A stretch of 64,000 nt of DNA from Methanomassiliicoccus sp. (GCA_012719175.1 JAAYAX010000005.1:248001-312000); one strand, 5' to 3'. Shown: positions 1-8,692, counted from the stretch's first letter. Numbers and translations: made by a program. The notes: a model not told the origin generated them from the sequence alone.

Positions 1-537
1 AAGGTTAAGCATGGTCTCCTTCCTGACGATCTCCCCCTTGTCTAAGGCCATGAGATCGAAGTAACCGGCGGAATCTGAAGGTGCTGCCATGGGGTTGCCC
101 TGAGCGTCCACGTTGAACAGGAAGAACTCGAACTCAGGGCCAAGGTTGCATATGTAACCCTTCTCTTTGGCCTTATCGACCATCTTTTCCAGCACCCAGC
201 GGGGATCGCCCTTGAACCTGTTGCCAGAGTGATCGAAGATCTGGCAGAACAGGCGGGCGGTCTTCAGACGCCCGTTGCAGGTCCAGGGATATATCTGGAA
301 GGATGAGAGGATGGGGGTGGCCCTCATGTCTGATTCCTCTATGGTGGCGTAGCCTAGGATTGAGGAACCATCTATGAAGACCCCTTCATCGAGGGCCTTC
401 TCAAGGTTTGAGGAAGGAATGGCAACGGTCTTGATAGTGCCAAGTATGTCAGAGAATTGCATCTCTATGAACTTGATCTCTCTGTCTTTGACGATTCTGA
501 TAATATCCTCTTTTGAATAATCATGGTTGGCTGCCAT
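1..537 (-). CDS. glnA: Glutamine synthetase, type I (N-terminal part; cut by window edge)
   Basis: This is the first 179 codons of a glutamine synthetase, which makes glutamine from glutamate, ammonia and ATP in the cytoplasm. The N-terminal beta-grasp region is visible (FSDILGTIKTVAI, residues 28-40), followed by the conserved DGSSI loop (56-60) and the metal/glutamate-binding strand GPEFEFF (133-139). The start ATG at 537 has no Shine-Dalgarno sequence. An AT-rich TATA-like element lies about 25 bases upstream, so the mRNA is probably leaderless. The gene sits beside an amidotransferase (gatCAB) that consumes glutamine, and beside an Lrp/AsnC regulator. The family is certain; the C-terminal catalytic half lies outside the window. 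Confidence 0.96.
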   Translation of the reverse strand, partial: MAANHDYSKEDIIRIVKDREIKFIEMQFSDILGTIKTVAIPSSNLEKALDEGVFIDGSSILGYATIEESDMRATPILSSFQIYPWTCNGRLKTARLFCQIFDHSGNRFKGDPRWVLEKMVDKAKEKGYICNLGPEFEFFLFNVDAQGNPMAAPSDSAGYFDLMALDKGEIVRKETMLNL

Positions 538-556
538 AATTGGAGGATAAGTAACA

Positions 557-594
557 ACTTATTAAATGTTTTTCTAGTAATACCGATAATAAGT
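557..594. promoter_or_regulatory. glnA promoter region with 8-bp inverted repeat
   Basis: A perfect inverted repeat, ACTTATTA at 557-564 and TAATAAGT at 587-594, is separated by 22 bases. The proximal arm overlaps the TATA-like stretch (TTTAATAA on the minus strand) that would place transcription start close to the glnA ATG at 537. A repressor bound here could block TFB/TBP. It is not the GGAA-N6-TTCC operator described for NrpR, so the regulator is unknown; the Lrp-family protein encoded 1.4 kb away is one candidate. Confidence 0.45.
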
Positions 595-607
595 GTACAT
601 TTGTCGA

Positions 608-1804
608 TTATTCTTGCCATTTTTTCTCTATAGTCTTAGTAATCTCTGCAAGAGAGCTAGACATACATCTCTCCGCGTGATCCCTTCCTTGTACCCCGCC
701 TGTGGCGAATGTGCTCTTCCCTCCCCCCTTTCCGCCCACCACTTCCAATGTCCTCCTCAGTATGGAAGCGCAGTCCACTCTGATATCTGGATGGCAGGCG
801 ATCACCAACATGAAGTTGTCTCCTACAGAGCCAAGCGCGCATACCGAGGGTTCCTTGATCATTCTGTTGGCGGTGTCAATGAGGGCCTTCTTGTCCATGT
901 TCTCGAACAACCCCGAGTACAGTTTGATCCCCCGTATGTAGGATGGTACCAGGTCGGCCAGTACCTTCGTCTCATAGTGCTTGATGGTGGCCTTTCGTCT
1001 CTCATTCTCTTGCAGGAGGTTCTCCAACGCGCTGAGGAGGTCCTGTGGACGAGATCCAAGGGCATCCGAGGCACGTAGGGCAGCTACCGAGAGGTCCATG
1101 GCCTTCCGTATGGCCTTATCTCCCACTTCGAACTCCACCTCCAGGTCCGCCACGGGATGGGCGGATTTTAGCGATGGCACTAGGATCATGCCCAGCTCCC
1201 TGGTGTTGTGGACATGGACCCCTGCGCATGCCGCCCGATCAACGTCCCCGATCTCGATAATCCGGACCCCATCCTCATGGATACGTTCAAGTTTCACTCT
1301 GGACTCAGATATCAGGGGATCGTCCCTACCGACGATCTTCTCTTTTATCTCCAAGGAGGATTCGATCGCCTCCTGCGCCTTCCGCTGGGCCTGGGAGACC
1401 ATGTTCCAGTCCAATGGGCCGTTGACCATCAGGGCTTTCTTCTCCGGGGTGATGGAGATCTTTACCAGGTGCAGGTCCGGACACAGCTTCGAGAGCTGGG
1501 AGAACAGCAGGTGCTCGCCCGTATGGCCTTTCATCATTTCATAGCGTCGAACCCAATCGATCTTACCGGTCACAGCATCCCCGACGTTCCGCCCATGACC
1601 CGGGACCCGGTGCATTACCAGATTATTCTCTTTCTTGACCTCCGTGACAGGCAGGTCAGAGATCGTTCCAGTATCAGCGACCTGACCTCCTCCCCCCGGA
1701 TAGAACGCGCTCCGATCCAGAATGAGCCACTCACCATTTATCTCGGTGACCGCAGCTTCGAACTCCTGGCAGTAGGGATCGGAAAGATATAAGCGGGCCG
1801 TCAT
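608..1804 (-). CDS. alaX: Alanyl-tRNA editing protein, AlaX-L type with DHHA1 domain
   Basis: This is a free-standing trans-editing enzyme that hydrolyses Ser- or Gly-tRNA(Ala). The 398-residue product has the N-terminal FYPGGGGQ motif (34-41), the zinc/catalytic HxxxH motif HTGEH (94-98), a second zinc-site segment CAGVHVH (about 193-199), a coiled-coil linker, and a C-terminal DHHA1 domain ending in GGKGGGK (about 357-363). This is the long AlaX form resembling the C-terminal two-thirds of AlaRS. I chose the ATG at 1804 because AlaX proteins usually begin just before the xLYxxDPY motif; an upstream in-frame TTG at 1828 is possible. It ends 70 bases from glnA on the same strand. Confidence 0.92.
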   Translation of the reverse strand: MTARLYLSDPYCQEFEAAVTEINGEWLILDRSAFYPGGGGQVADTGTISDLPVTEVKKENNLVMHRVPGHGRNVGDAVTGKIDWVRRYEMMKGHTGEHLLFSQLSKLCPDLHLVKISITPEKKALMVNGPLDWNMVSQAQRKAQEAIESSLEIKEKIVGRDDPLISESRVKLERIHEDGVRIIEIGDVDRAACAGVHVHNTRELGMILVPSLKSAHPVADLEVEFEVGDKAIRKAMDLSVAALRASDALGSRPQDLLSALENLLQENERRKATIKHYETKVLADLVPSYIRGIKLYSGLFENMDKKALIDTANRMIKEPSVCALGSVGDNFMLVIACHPDIRVDCASILRRTLEVVGGKGGGKSTFATGGVQGRDHAERCMSSSLAEITKTIEKKWQE

Positions 1805-1961
1805 TAGATCGTCAAAGAGGTAAAACAATTAGAACACTTTAACGCTATCCAGAAGATTCTCAATTGGACACCCATTGACTGAAAGCCAGGACGGCCGTTT
1901 CTTTGCAAAGCTAATAGATTCAAATACTCTGTTAGATATTAGACATTTGTCCATTTGGTCG

Positions 1962-2441
1962 ATGTCCATGCTTGATGAGCTCGATAAGCGAATAATTGAA
2001 GAGCTTTGCATATCCAGTCAAGGCTCGTACCGGCAAATAGCGAAGAGGTTGGGCGTACACCCCACGACCCTTATCCAAAGGGTCAAGAGCCTGGAGGACA
2101 GGGGCATAGTAAAAGGTTACCGGGCCAATGTGGACTATCTCAAGCTGGGCTATGAGTTCATGGCTCTGGTCCACATATACACCGAGGGCGACATATTGGA
2201 CGTGCAAGCCAAGATCAAGGCCATGGACAACGTCCTGGCCATCTTCGATGTGACCGGCGAGTGCGATTCTATCGCCTGGGTGGCCTGCAAGAACCGTGAC
2301 CAGTTCTCCGATCTCATAAAAAGAATGCTTACCATCCACGGCATCAAGAAGACCAACACCTACGTTGTCCTAAACATGATCAAGGACCCTTACCAGTTCA
2401 TACCCGACCTCAATATCGCCGAGGAGGCTGTAAATGAGTGA
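1962..2441 (+). CDS. Lrp/AsnC family transcriptional regulator
   Basis: This 159-residue protein has the usual Lrp/AsnC size and layout. An N-terminal helix-turn-helix (LDELDKRIIEEL at the start, then GSYRQIAKRLGVHPTTLIQRVKSLEDRGIV) is followed by a RAM ligand-binding ferredoxin-like domain (about 65-145) containing the TGECDSIAWVACKN strand-loop. Such proteins sense amino acids and bind DNA as dimers or octamers. The start was taken at ATG 1962, with ATG 1968 equally possible; an in-frame upstream extension reaches 1875 but lies before the conserved domain. Its position between alaX/glnA and aspS/gatCAB suggests control of amino-acid or charging genes. The effector cannot be read from sequence. 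Confidence 0.9.
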   Translation: MSMLDELDKRIIEELCISSQGSYRQIAKRLGVHPTTLIQRVKSLEDRGIVKGYRANVDYLKLGYEFMALVHIYTEGDILDVQAKIKAMDNVLAIFDVTGECDSIAWVACKNRDQFSDLIKRMLTIHGIKKTNTYVVLNMIKDPYQFIPDLNIAEEAVNE

Positions 2442-2575
2442 TATGAGGTCGACCAAAACCGAACCCCTTGGTTCTATCTACGTTCCAAGTTTTCGCAATT
2501 GAAAGCCCCATACCGAATGGTTTATGTTGGGGCCGCATATTTGGAAAAAACCGCGACTTCTAGAGAGGTCTGGAA

Positions 2576-4405
2576 ATGATGAGGACACACACCTGCGGAG
2601 AGCTTAGGGCCGATCACCTGGGCAACGATGTACAGCTGGCCGGCTGGATAAGGTTCTCCCGAGACCATGGCGGAGTTCTCTTCTTTGATCTGGCGGATGC
2701 ATATGGGACCACGCAAGTGGTCTTCGATCCCGAGGCCATGTCGAAGAAGGACGACCGCGAGAGCCTGGAAAGGATGCTTAAGTCCTTCGGCCGAGAGTCT
2801 GTAATCTCGGTCGCCGGGAAGGTCAGGAATCGTGTCCCCGGCACCGAGGATGCCCGCAACCCCACTGGCCAGTTGGAGGTCCTGATAGAGGAAGCATCGC
2901 TCCTGAACTCGTCCCGACCCCTCCCCTTCGAGGTGGCGGACCAGAAGGGTTCGCTCCTTCCCTCAGAGGACCTTCGCCTCCGTTACCGCTTCCTGGACCT
3001 GAGGCGGACCCAGATGGCCAACAACCTCCGCTTCCGCCACCGTTTGGTGGCTGCGGCCAGGAGGGCTTTGGACGCTGAGGACTTCGTGGAGGTAGAGACC
3101 CCCATGCTGTGCCGCCAGACGCCCGAGGGCGCGAGGGACTTCATCGTCCCATCTAGGATATTCCCCAGCACCTTCTACGCCCTACCTCAGTCTCCCCAGT
3201 TATACAAGCAGATGTTGATGGTAGGAGGGCTCGACAAGTACTATCAGGTGGCACGCTGCTTCCGCGATGAGGACTCCCGCTCCGACCGGCAGCCGGAGTT
3301 CACGCAGCTCGATGTGGAGATGTCCTTCGTGGAGGACCATGACGTCCAGGCGTTGATCGAGAAAGTGCTTGCCAACGTTTGGAAATCGGTGTACGGCAAG
3401 GAACTGGTGACCCCGTTCCCACGCATCACCTTCTATGATGCCATGCACAGCTACGGGACCGATGCTCCTGATATACGCTACGGTCTCAAGCTCCAGGACG
3501 TCACTGATATCGTCAAGGCCGCGAGCTATGAGATATTCCAGCGGATCCTCTCGAAGGGCGGGAGGGTCGAGTGCATGAACGTCAAGGCCGAGCTCATGGC
3601 CACCACCTCCAACGACGAGACCGCGGTGGGACGGAACGAGGTCGACCGCCTCATAGAGTGGGCGAAGGCCCAAGGCATGGGCGGACTGACCTGGATGCGC
3701 ATGACCAAGGATGGGCTGCAGAGCAACATAGTCAAGTACTTCCCCAAGGCGGTCACCGAAGAGCTCGAGACCAAGATGGGCGCGGAAGAGGGAGACCTCT
3801 TGCTGTTCCTGGCCGGTTCCGAGATTGCTGCGCTCAAGGCGGGAGGGGAGCTGAGGCGCAAGCTCGCCAAGGACCTCCACCTCCTCGATGGCAAGGACCA
3901 TCAGTTCGTATGGCTGGTCGGCTGCCCCTTGTTCCAGAAGGACAGCGTGAGCGGTCAGCTGGAAGCGTTCCACCATGCCTTCGTAAAGCCGGTGAACGGT
4001 GACATCAAGGACGGGGAGGATGTCATGTGCATCTGCGGTATGAGCTATGATCTGGTCCTCGACGGGTCGGAGATAGGCTCGGGTTCCGTGAGATGCCACG
4101 ACCCTGATGTCCAGAGGAAGGTGTTCAAGATGCTGGGCATGTCCGATGAGAAGATCACGACAGACTTCGGCTTCTTCCTGGAGGCGTTGGGGTACGGAGC
4201 TCCGCCCCATGGGGGCATCGCCATAGGCATCGATCGCCTGACGGCCATCCTTCTGGGCTGCGAAACCATCCGAGAGGTCATCGCCTTCCCCAAGAACAAA
4301 AAGTTCCAATGCCTGATGGACGGTTCCCCCGCCAAGGTGGAGGAGGCAAAGCTCTCTGAGCTATCCCTCCTGTGCCTGGCAGGGGACGAGGACGTCGAGG
4401 AGTGA
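2576..4405 (+). CDS. aspS: Aspartyl-tRNA synthetase, bacterial type with GAD domain, probably non-discriminating
   Basis: This class II synthetase of 609 residues is longer than archaeal AspRS (about 430), because it has the bacterial GAD insertion between motifs 2 and 3 (about 290-420). An N-terminal OB anticodon-binding fold (1-110) precedes motif 1. Motif 2 reads CFRDEDSRSDRQPEFTQLD, and motif 3 is GGIAIGIDRLTAILLG near the C terminus. The OB loop reads RDHGG with His31. As I recall from bacterial AspRS work, His at this position marks non-discriminating enzymes that also charge tRNA(Asn), whereas Leu marks discriminating ones. The gatCAB operon, which would convert Asp-tRNA(Asn), is adjacent and convergent, with one base between the two stops. 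The gene was probably acquired from bacteria. Confidence 0.94.
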   Translation: MMRTHTCGELRADHLGNDVQLAGWIRFSRDHGGVLFFDLADAYGTTQVVFDPEAMSKKDDRESLERMLKSFGRESVISVAGKVRNRVPGTEDARNPTGQLEVLIEEASLLNSSRPLPFEVADQKGSLLPSEDLRLRYRFLDLRRTQMANNLRFRHRLVAAARRALDAEDFVEVETPMLCRQTPEGARDFIVPSRIFPSTFYALPQSPQLYKQMLMVGGLDKYYQVARCFRDEDSRSDRQPEFTQLDVEMSFVEDHDVQALIEKVLANVWKSVYGKELVTPFPRITFYDAMHSYGTDAPDIRYGLKLQDVTDIVKAASYEIFQRILSKGGRVECMNVKAELMATTSNDETAVGRNEVDRLIEWAKAQGMGGLTWMRMTKDGLQSNIVKYFPKAVTEELETKMGAEEGDLLLFLAGSEIAALKAGGELRRKLAKDLHLLDGKDHQFVWLVGCPLFQKDSVSGQLEAFHHAFVKPVNGDIKDGEDVMCICGMSYDLVLDGSEIGSGSVRCHDPDVQRKVFKMLGMSDEKITTDFGFFLEALGYGAPPHGGIAIGIDRLTAILLGCETIREVIAFPKNKKFQCLMDGSPAKVEEAKLSELSLLCLAGDEDVEE

Positions 4406-4406
4406 A

Positions 4407-5753
4407 CTAAACCCTTTTCCCCAATTCCTTCTTCATCTTTTCTGCGATGACCTTGGACGCGAACTGTCCCTTGGTCTCCTTCATCACCAGGCCGATCAGG
4501 AAGTTCGCCGCCTTCTCGTTCCCCTTATTGAAGTCCTTGACGACCTCTGGGTGCTGGTCAACGAGGCGTACGATGAGGCTGTCCAGGTCCGTGGAGGGGC
4601 CGTTGTTCGTCTCCTCTATCTCCTGACCTCCAGAAAGAGCCACGATGCGGAGACGGCCCTCGCTATCGGACATTCTCCCCTCGGAGACCGCCATAACGAT
4701 GTCCGTGACCTTCTCCCAGGCTCCATCGGCGTTGGCCTTCAAGACCTTCCACCCGGAGCTGATCGGTCCCATGGTCCAGCTCATCGCGGTCTCTCCCCCC
4801 ACCCGGCGGGACAACGATTCGAACAGATCTGCCAGTTCCCAGTCTGTGAGGACGATCTGCCGGGCCGCCTGAGCGCCTATTCCGTGCTCCTTCTGCATGC
4901 GGTTCGCCCGCACCAGTGGGGTCTCCGGGACCACCATGCTCACCGCTAGGGGGCCGATGAGATAGGTTCCCAGGTCCGGTTCGCCTATGTAGCCATAATC
5001 GGCCTCCTGCTCCTTCTCCCGGCCAGGGAGGGTCACACCCCGCGATTCGTCATAGTGACGGGTCTCGCGAACGATCCTCTTGCCCACGGCCAGGAGCTTG
5101 GTCTGGCGGGTGACCTCGGATTTCAGCCCCTTCTCCACGTTCTTGAGGCCGGTGATGTTCTTTATCTCCACCCTGTCCTCGCCCACGGAGATGTTGGCGT
5201 CCACACGCATGGTCTGGTCCTCGCCCGATACTCCTATCAGTCTCCTGAGCTCTATGATGAGGTCAGTAAGGAAGTCCCGGGCCTCTGCGGGGGAGGAGAG
5301 GTCCGGTGCGGTGACGATCTCCACGAGGGGAACGCCCGAGCGGTTGTAATCGATCAAGGATACCTCTTCGCCTGCGCGTCCGACCCTCTTGATCCTCCCC
5401 GGGTCCTCCTCGATGTGCACCCTCCAGATGCCGATGCGCTTCTCGCCCACCATGAAGTGACCGTCGAAGCCTAAAGCGCTCTCGTATTGTGTGATCTGGA
5501 AGTTCTTGGGCAGGTCGGGATAGAAGTAAGTTTTCCGGGAGAACCAGACCCGGTCGGTGATCTTGCAGTTGAGGAACTTGGTGATGAGGATCCCCATCTC
5601 CAGGGCCTTCCTGTTCAGAAATGGTCTCGAGCCAGGGAACCCCAGGCACACTGGACATACCATGCTGTTGGGGCCGTCCCCGCCTGTAGAGCAGCCGCAG
5701 AAGAGCTTGGAGCGGGTCGGCAGCTGTACGTGTATCTCTAGTCCGATCCTCAT
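4407..5753 (-). CDS. gatB: Asp/Glu-tRNA amidotransferase subunit B
   Basis: GatB is the tRNA-binding and kinase subunit of the GatCAB amidotransferase, which phosphorylates mischarged Asp-tRNA(Asn) (or Glu-tRNA(Gln)) and transfers ammonia to it. The family signature is clear: IGLEIHVQL (3-11), a CxC-x(n)-CPVCLG zinc site (19-41), the RKTYFYPDLPKNFQITQYE block (about 75-93), and a C-terminal YqeY-like helical tail. It has 448 residues, slightly short for the family (about 470-490). Its ATG overlaps the gatA stop in an ATGA junction, so translation is coupled in the order gatC-gatA-gatB. Archaea normally use GatDE for Gln-tRNA, so Asn-tRNA synthesis is the likelier role here. Confidence 0.96.
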   Translation of the reverse strand: MRIGLEIHVQLPTRSKLFCGCSTGGDGPNSMVCPVCLGFPGSRPFLNRKALEMGILITKFLNCKITDRVWFSRKTYFYPDLPKNFQITQYESALGFDGHFMVGEKRIGIWRVHIEEDPGRIKRVGRAGEEVSLIDYNRSGVPLVEIVTAPDLSSPAEARDFLTDLIIELRRLIGVSGEDQTMRVDANISVGEDRVEIKNITGLKNVEKGLKSEVTRQTKLLAVGKRIVRETRHYDESRGVTLPGREKEQEADYGYIGEPDLGTYLIGPLAVSMVVPETPLVRANRMQKEHGIGAQAARQIVLTDWELADLFESLSRRVGGETAMSWTMGPISSGWKVLKANADGAWEKVTDIVMAVSEGRMSDSEGRLRIVALSGGQEIEETNNGPSTDLDSLIVRLVDQHPEVVKDFNKGNEKAANFLIGLVMKETKGQFASKVIAEKMKKELGKRV

Positions 5754-7075
5754 TCCGCCACCTCCGGGAACCGATAGTGGAAGATACCCTCCCAGGAACG
5801 GGCCAGCGAGAGCAAGGTCCCTTCTTTCCAGTGGGGGGCCACGGCCTGCATTCCGATGGGCATGCTGTGAGCGTAGCCGCAGGGCATGGACAAGTGGGGC
5901 ATTCCTGTAAGATTAGGAGGGCAGGTCAGATAGTCCGCCTGATACATCTCCAGGGGTCTCATCATCTCGATCTCATCGAAACGGGGGGCCACGAAGGGCA
6001 TGGTGGGTGTGAGCACCACGTCGCAATCCTCCATGACCTTCTGATATTCTCCGATTATCTGTTTCCTTACCTGCAGGGCCTTGACATAGTACTTGTTCCG
6101 GAAGCCCACCATCCGCGAGAAGGTGCCTAGCAATATCCTCCTCTTGGCCTCTGTCCCGAAGTCACGGGAGCGCGTATCGGAAAAGAAGTCGTTGAAGCCC
6201 TGATCGAACTCCTCGTTCATGGCCCCGAAGCGCATACCGCAGTAGCGGGCCAGATTGGTGGAGGCCTCCGAGGTCGCCAGGATATAGTAGGTGGAAATGG
6301 CGAAGCGCAGGGACGGCATGCGGACCTCGCGCACCTTAATGCCAGTCCTCTGGAGTTCCCTGAGGGCCTCCTCGAAGGCCCCGGCAACCTCTGGGCTGAG
6401 GCCAGTGCGGGCCTCTGCAGGAACCCCGATGGTCCTGACCTCGCCGCGGAGATCGAGAGCTGGCTGAACCAGGGAGGTAGGGTCCCGGGGGTCCGGGCCC
6501 GCCATGACCGGGAGGTATTGCTCTATGTCCCTGACCGTCCTGGAGATGAGCCCCACCTTGTCCAGGGAATTGCCGTAGTCGATGAGGCCCCAACGCGAGA
6601 CCCTGCCATAGGTCGGGGTAAGGCCGACCACCCCGCAGAAGGAGGAGGGGCAGGATATGGAACCTCCGGTGCTCACTCCCAACGCCAAATGGTCAGGTAT
6701 CAGACAGGCCGCGGCAGCGGCGCCTCCCGAGGAGCCCCCACAGCACCTCTCGATGTCGAATGGATTGCGAGGGATACCGTAGGCGGAGTTCGTGGAGAAG
6801 CTGCCGAATCCAAACTCGTCCATGTTGGTCTTTCCCAGCAACAACCCGCCGTTCTCTCGCAGCCTCTTGATGGGGGTAGCATCGAACGGTGGGCGATAGC
6901 CCTTGAGGACAAGGCTCCCAGCCCGTGCCTGGAAGTCCCGGGCACAGAGATTGTCCTTCGCCGAAAAATGGAACTGCCCACCTTCGAACGCCAAAGGGTC
7001 CTCCAGACGTTCGGTGAACAACAAATGCCTCTCATCCAGATCCTTCAGCCAGGCGGCGCTGGGGAAGAAGCTCAT
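5750..7075 (-). CDS. gatA: Asp/Glu-tRNA amidotransferase subunit A
   Basis: This is the glutaminase subunit of GatCAB, an amidase-signature enzyme that releases ammonia from glutamine for GatB. The catalytic Lys lies in FSAKDNLC near residue 40. The Gly/Ser-rich signature CCGGSSGGAAAAA is followed by LGVSTGGSISCPSSFCGVVGL, which supplies the cis-Ser and nucleophile Ser. Start at ATG 7075 (MSFFPSAAW) is preferred because it forms an ATGA overlap with the gatC stop; an ORF extension to 7099 lies inside gatC. The product has 441 residues, a little shorter than bacterial GatA (about 480). Glutamine could come from the product of glnA at the window start. Confidence 0.95.
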   Translation of the reverse strand: MSFFPSAAWLKDLDERHLLFTERLEDPLAFEGGQFHFSAKDNLCARDFQARAGSLVLKGYRPPFDATPIKRLRENGGLLLGKTNMDEFGFGSFSTNSAYGIPRNPFDIERCCGGSSGGAAAAACLIPDHLALGVSTGGSISCPSSFCGVVGLTPTYGRVSRWGLIDYGNSLDKVGLISRTVRDIEQYLPVMAGPDPRDPTSLVQPALDLRGEVRTIGVPAEARTGLSPEVAGAFEEALRELQRTGIKVREVRMPSLRFAISTYYILATSEASTNLARYCGMRFGAMNEEFDQGFNDFFSDTRSRDFGTEAKRRILLGTFSRMVGFRNKYYVKALQVRKQIIGEYQKVMEDCDVVLTPTMPFVAPRFDEIEMMRPLEMYQADYLTCPPNLTGMPHLSMPCGYAHSMPIGMQAVAPHWKEGTLLSLARSWEGIFHYRFPEVAE

Positions 7076-7344
7076 GAGAGGCGCGGCCCCCTGACCCAAT
7101 CATCCTTGGTGCCCATGACCTCGCGCAGCTCTGAAGCATCGGCGTTCGTGGTAACCTCATCATCGCGGAGGACATCCTCCACCTTGATGGGCCCGAGGTC
7201 AAAGTCCTCAGCGCCGGGCGCCTCGTCCAGTACGGAGAAGGCCGTCAGGATGTCCTCGAGGTCGGCAGCAAAACGCTCCAGCTCTTCATCGGTGAGCTTC
7301 AACCTGGCCACCCTGGCCACCTTAAGAACGGTCTCCTTGTCCAT
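7072..7344 (-). CDS. gatC: Asp/Glu-tRNA amidotransferase subunit C
   Basis: GatC is the small clamp protein that wraps around GatA and contacts GatB. The 90 residues match the family: an N-terminal helix with VARVARLKLTDEELERFAADL (9-29), then an extended segment with PxxxVLRDDEV and a C-terminal tail. It is the first gene of the gatCAB operon. A weak AGGTCAGTG ribosome-binding sequence precedes ATG 7344, and a TATA-like box lies at 7392-7399. Confidence 0.92.
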   Translation of the reverse strand: MDKETVLKVARVARLKLTDEELERFAADLEDILTAFSVLDEAPGAEDFDLGPIKVEDVLRDDEVTTNADASELREVMGTKDDWVRGPRLS

Positions 7345-7391
7345 AACAGCACTGACCTGGCCTTGGTACGATTTTGGGCATTAAACGGAGG

Positions 7392-7399
7392 CTATATAA
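7392..7399 (-). promoter_or_regulatory. TATA-like box for gatCAB
   Basis: TTATATAG on the minus strand lies about 50 bases upstream of the gatC ATG. Transcription would start near 7370 and give a leader of roughly 25 bases. Confidence 0.5.
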
Positions 7400-7507
7400 C
7401 ATTTTGTTACAACCCATGTTCCTTGTGGGTCGCACCAGCCACGTCTCAAGCAATAAGGTTTATCTCATATTGGGGTTTACATCACGGCAGATAACGGAGG
7501 AAAAGAG

Positions 7508-8011
7508 ATGGCTGAAGAGACGGCTGACAAGCTCATGAAACAGGCTTATCAATTGCTCAACGAGGGCGATTATCAGAAGGCTTATTCCAAGTTCGATAAG
7601 GCGACCAAGGTCGATGCCGGCAACGCCGAGGCCTGGTTCGGAAAGGCCGAGGCCGCGGCCCTGGTGCCCAAGGTCAAGACCGAGGACATACTGGCCGCGT
7701 ACAAGAAGGCCGCCGAGCTGGACCCCAAGAACCCCCTGTACCATAGCTCCATGGGCTCGTTCTGCGTGGAGGCCGGACTGTTCAACGATGCCGAGGCCGC
7801 GTACAAGAAGGCCGCCGAGCTGGACCCCGAAAATGCGGCCTATTACTACTCGGAGTTCGGGGTGGAGTACTTCAAGCGCGCACCTGTGGTCATGGAGGCT
7901 TACATGGACGACAAGACCGAGGAGATGGTCATGAAGAAGTCCCTGAAGTATCTCCTGCTCTCCATCGGACTGACGGAGAGCGACGCGCTGGAGCTTCTGC
8001 AGAGGAAGTGA
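7508..8011 (+). CDS. Small TPR-repeat protein
   Basis: The 167-residue soluble protein is built of tetratricopeptide repeats. The recognisable units are ADKLMKQAYQLLNEGDYQKA (6-25), an alanine-rich unit around 38-65 with AYKKAAELDP, and a second AYKKAAELDP-containing unit (about 95-115). A helical C-terminal tail follows. TPR arrays are protein-interaction scaffolds, and the partner is unknown. A strong GGAGGA Shine-Dalgarno at 7496-7501 lies 6 bases before the ATG. A TATA-like AAGGTTTATC stretch is at about 7455-7464. It stands alone between divergent gatCAB and convergent phosphoglycolate phosphatase. Confidence 0.85.
   Translation: MAEETADKLMKQAYQLLNEGDYQKAYSKFDKATKVDAGNAEAWFGKAEAAALVPKVKTEDILAAYKKAAELDPKNPLYHSSMGSFCVEAGLFNDAEAAYKKAAELDPENAAYYYSEFGVEYFKRAPVVMEAYMDDKTEEMVMKKSLKYLLLSIGLTESDALELLQRK
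7694..7828 (+). repeat. 33-bp exact direct repeat inside the TPR gene
   Basis: The same 33 bases occur at 7694-7726 and 7796-7828. The offset is 102 bp, exactly 34 codons and one TPR unit. The identity extends to the wobble positions, which points to recent internal duplication or gene conversion rather than protein-level conservation. Confidence 0.85.
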
Positions 8012-8020
8012 TATTGGCCG

Positions 8021-8692
8021 CTACAACAGCCCCAATCTTCTTAGGCCATCAATGACCCCCGCGGCATGAGGAAAAGGGCTCACATACCGTGCCGCACTCT
8101 TTGCCGCCGGAGAGGCGTTGGCTACAGCAACGCTCTCTCCGCACTCCCTGAGCATCCCCGCGTCATTATCGGAGTCTCCGAAGGAAGCGATCTCCGACAG
8201 CTCTATACCCAGGATCTCAGCCACCTTACGCACCCCCGCCACCTTGCCGTGGCCTGGGTCCATTAGATGTATCGCAAATCCAGTGACCTCGATGGTTATG
8301 TTCCAACCTTCCAGCGCGGCCTTCACCTTCTCCACGTCCATGGTGCGGCGGAGGGCCACCTCGGTCCTCCTCCAGTTATCTGTGAACAGGCGTTCCACAG
8401 GCATCCTGGTGCGCAGGTGCTCGTAGGCCTGCTCGGGCAGGACCCCCTCGGAGAGCTGATAGATCCTCTCCTTATAACAGACCACTCCCCCGTTCTCCGC
8501 CACCATCGGTCCTCTGAGCCCCAGGTATGTTGAGAGCCCATAGGTGACGGGAAGCACGTTCCCGGAAGCGATGCTGACCGGGACGCCCCTACTCTGGACC
8601 TCCCGCAGAGCTTCGATCCCGGATGTGAACATCACCTTTTCCATATCCGTGAGCGTGCCATCGACGTCGACCACCACGGCCTTGATTGTCAT
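8021..8692 (-). CDS. pgp: Phosphoglycolate phosphatase, archaeal HAD type
   Basis: This is a HAD-superfamily phosphatase of the archaeal Ta0175-like phosphoglycolate phosphatase group, dephosphorylating 2-phosphoglycolate. HAD motif I is VVVDVDGTLTD (6-16) with nucleophile Asp9. A type IIB cap lies around 85-150 with a TDNWRRTEVALR segment, a Lys follows, and motif IV is ASFGDSDNDAGML (about 175-187). The 223-residue length from ATG 8692 fits the family exactly. The frame stays open to 8932, and the hydrophobic extension it would add is discussed separately. It is convergent with the TPR gene. Confidence 0.9.
   Translation of the reverse strand: MTIKAVVVDVDGTLTDMEKVMFTSGIEALREVQSRGVPVSIASGNVLPVTYGLSTYLGLRGPMVAENGGVVCYKERIYQLSEGVLPEQAYEHLRTRMPVERLFTDNWRRTEVALRRTMDVEKVKAALEGWNITIEVTGFAIHLMDPGHGKVAGVRKVAEILGIELSEIASFGDSDNDAGMLRECGESVAVANASPAAKSAARYVSPFPHAAGVIDGLRRLGLL

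Noticed and set aside
3200-4309. Long antisense frame (369 codons) inside aspS
   Set aside because: It is a codon-bias shadow of the GC-rich gene on the opposite strand, with no conserved motifs.
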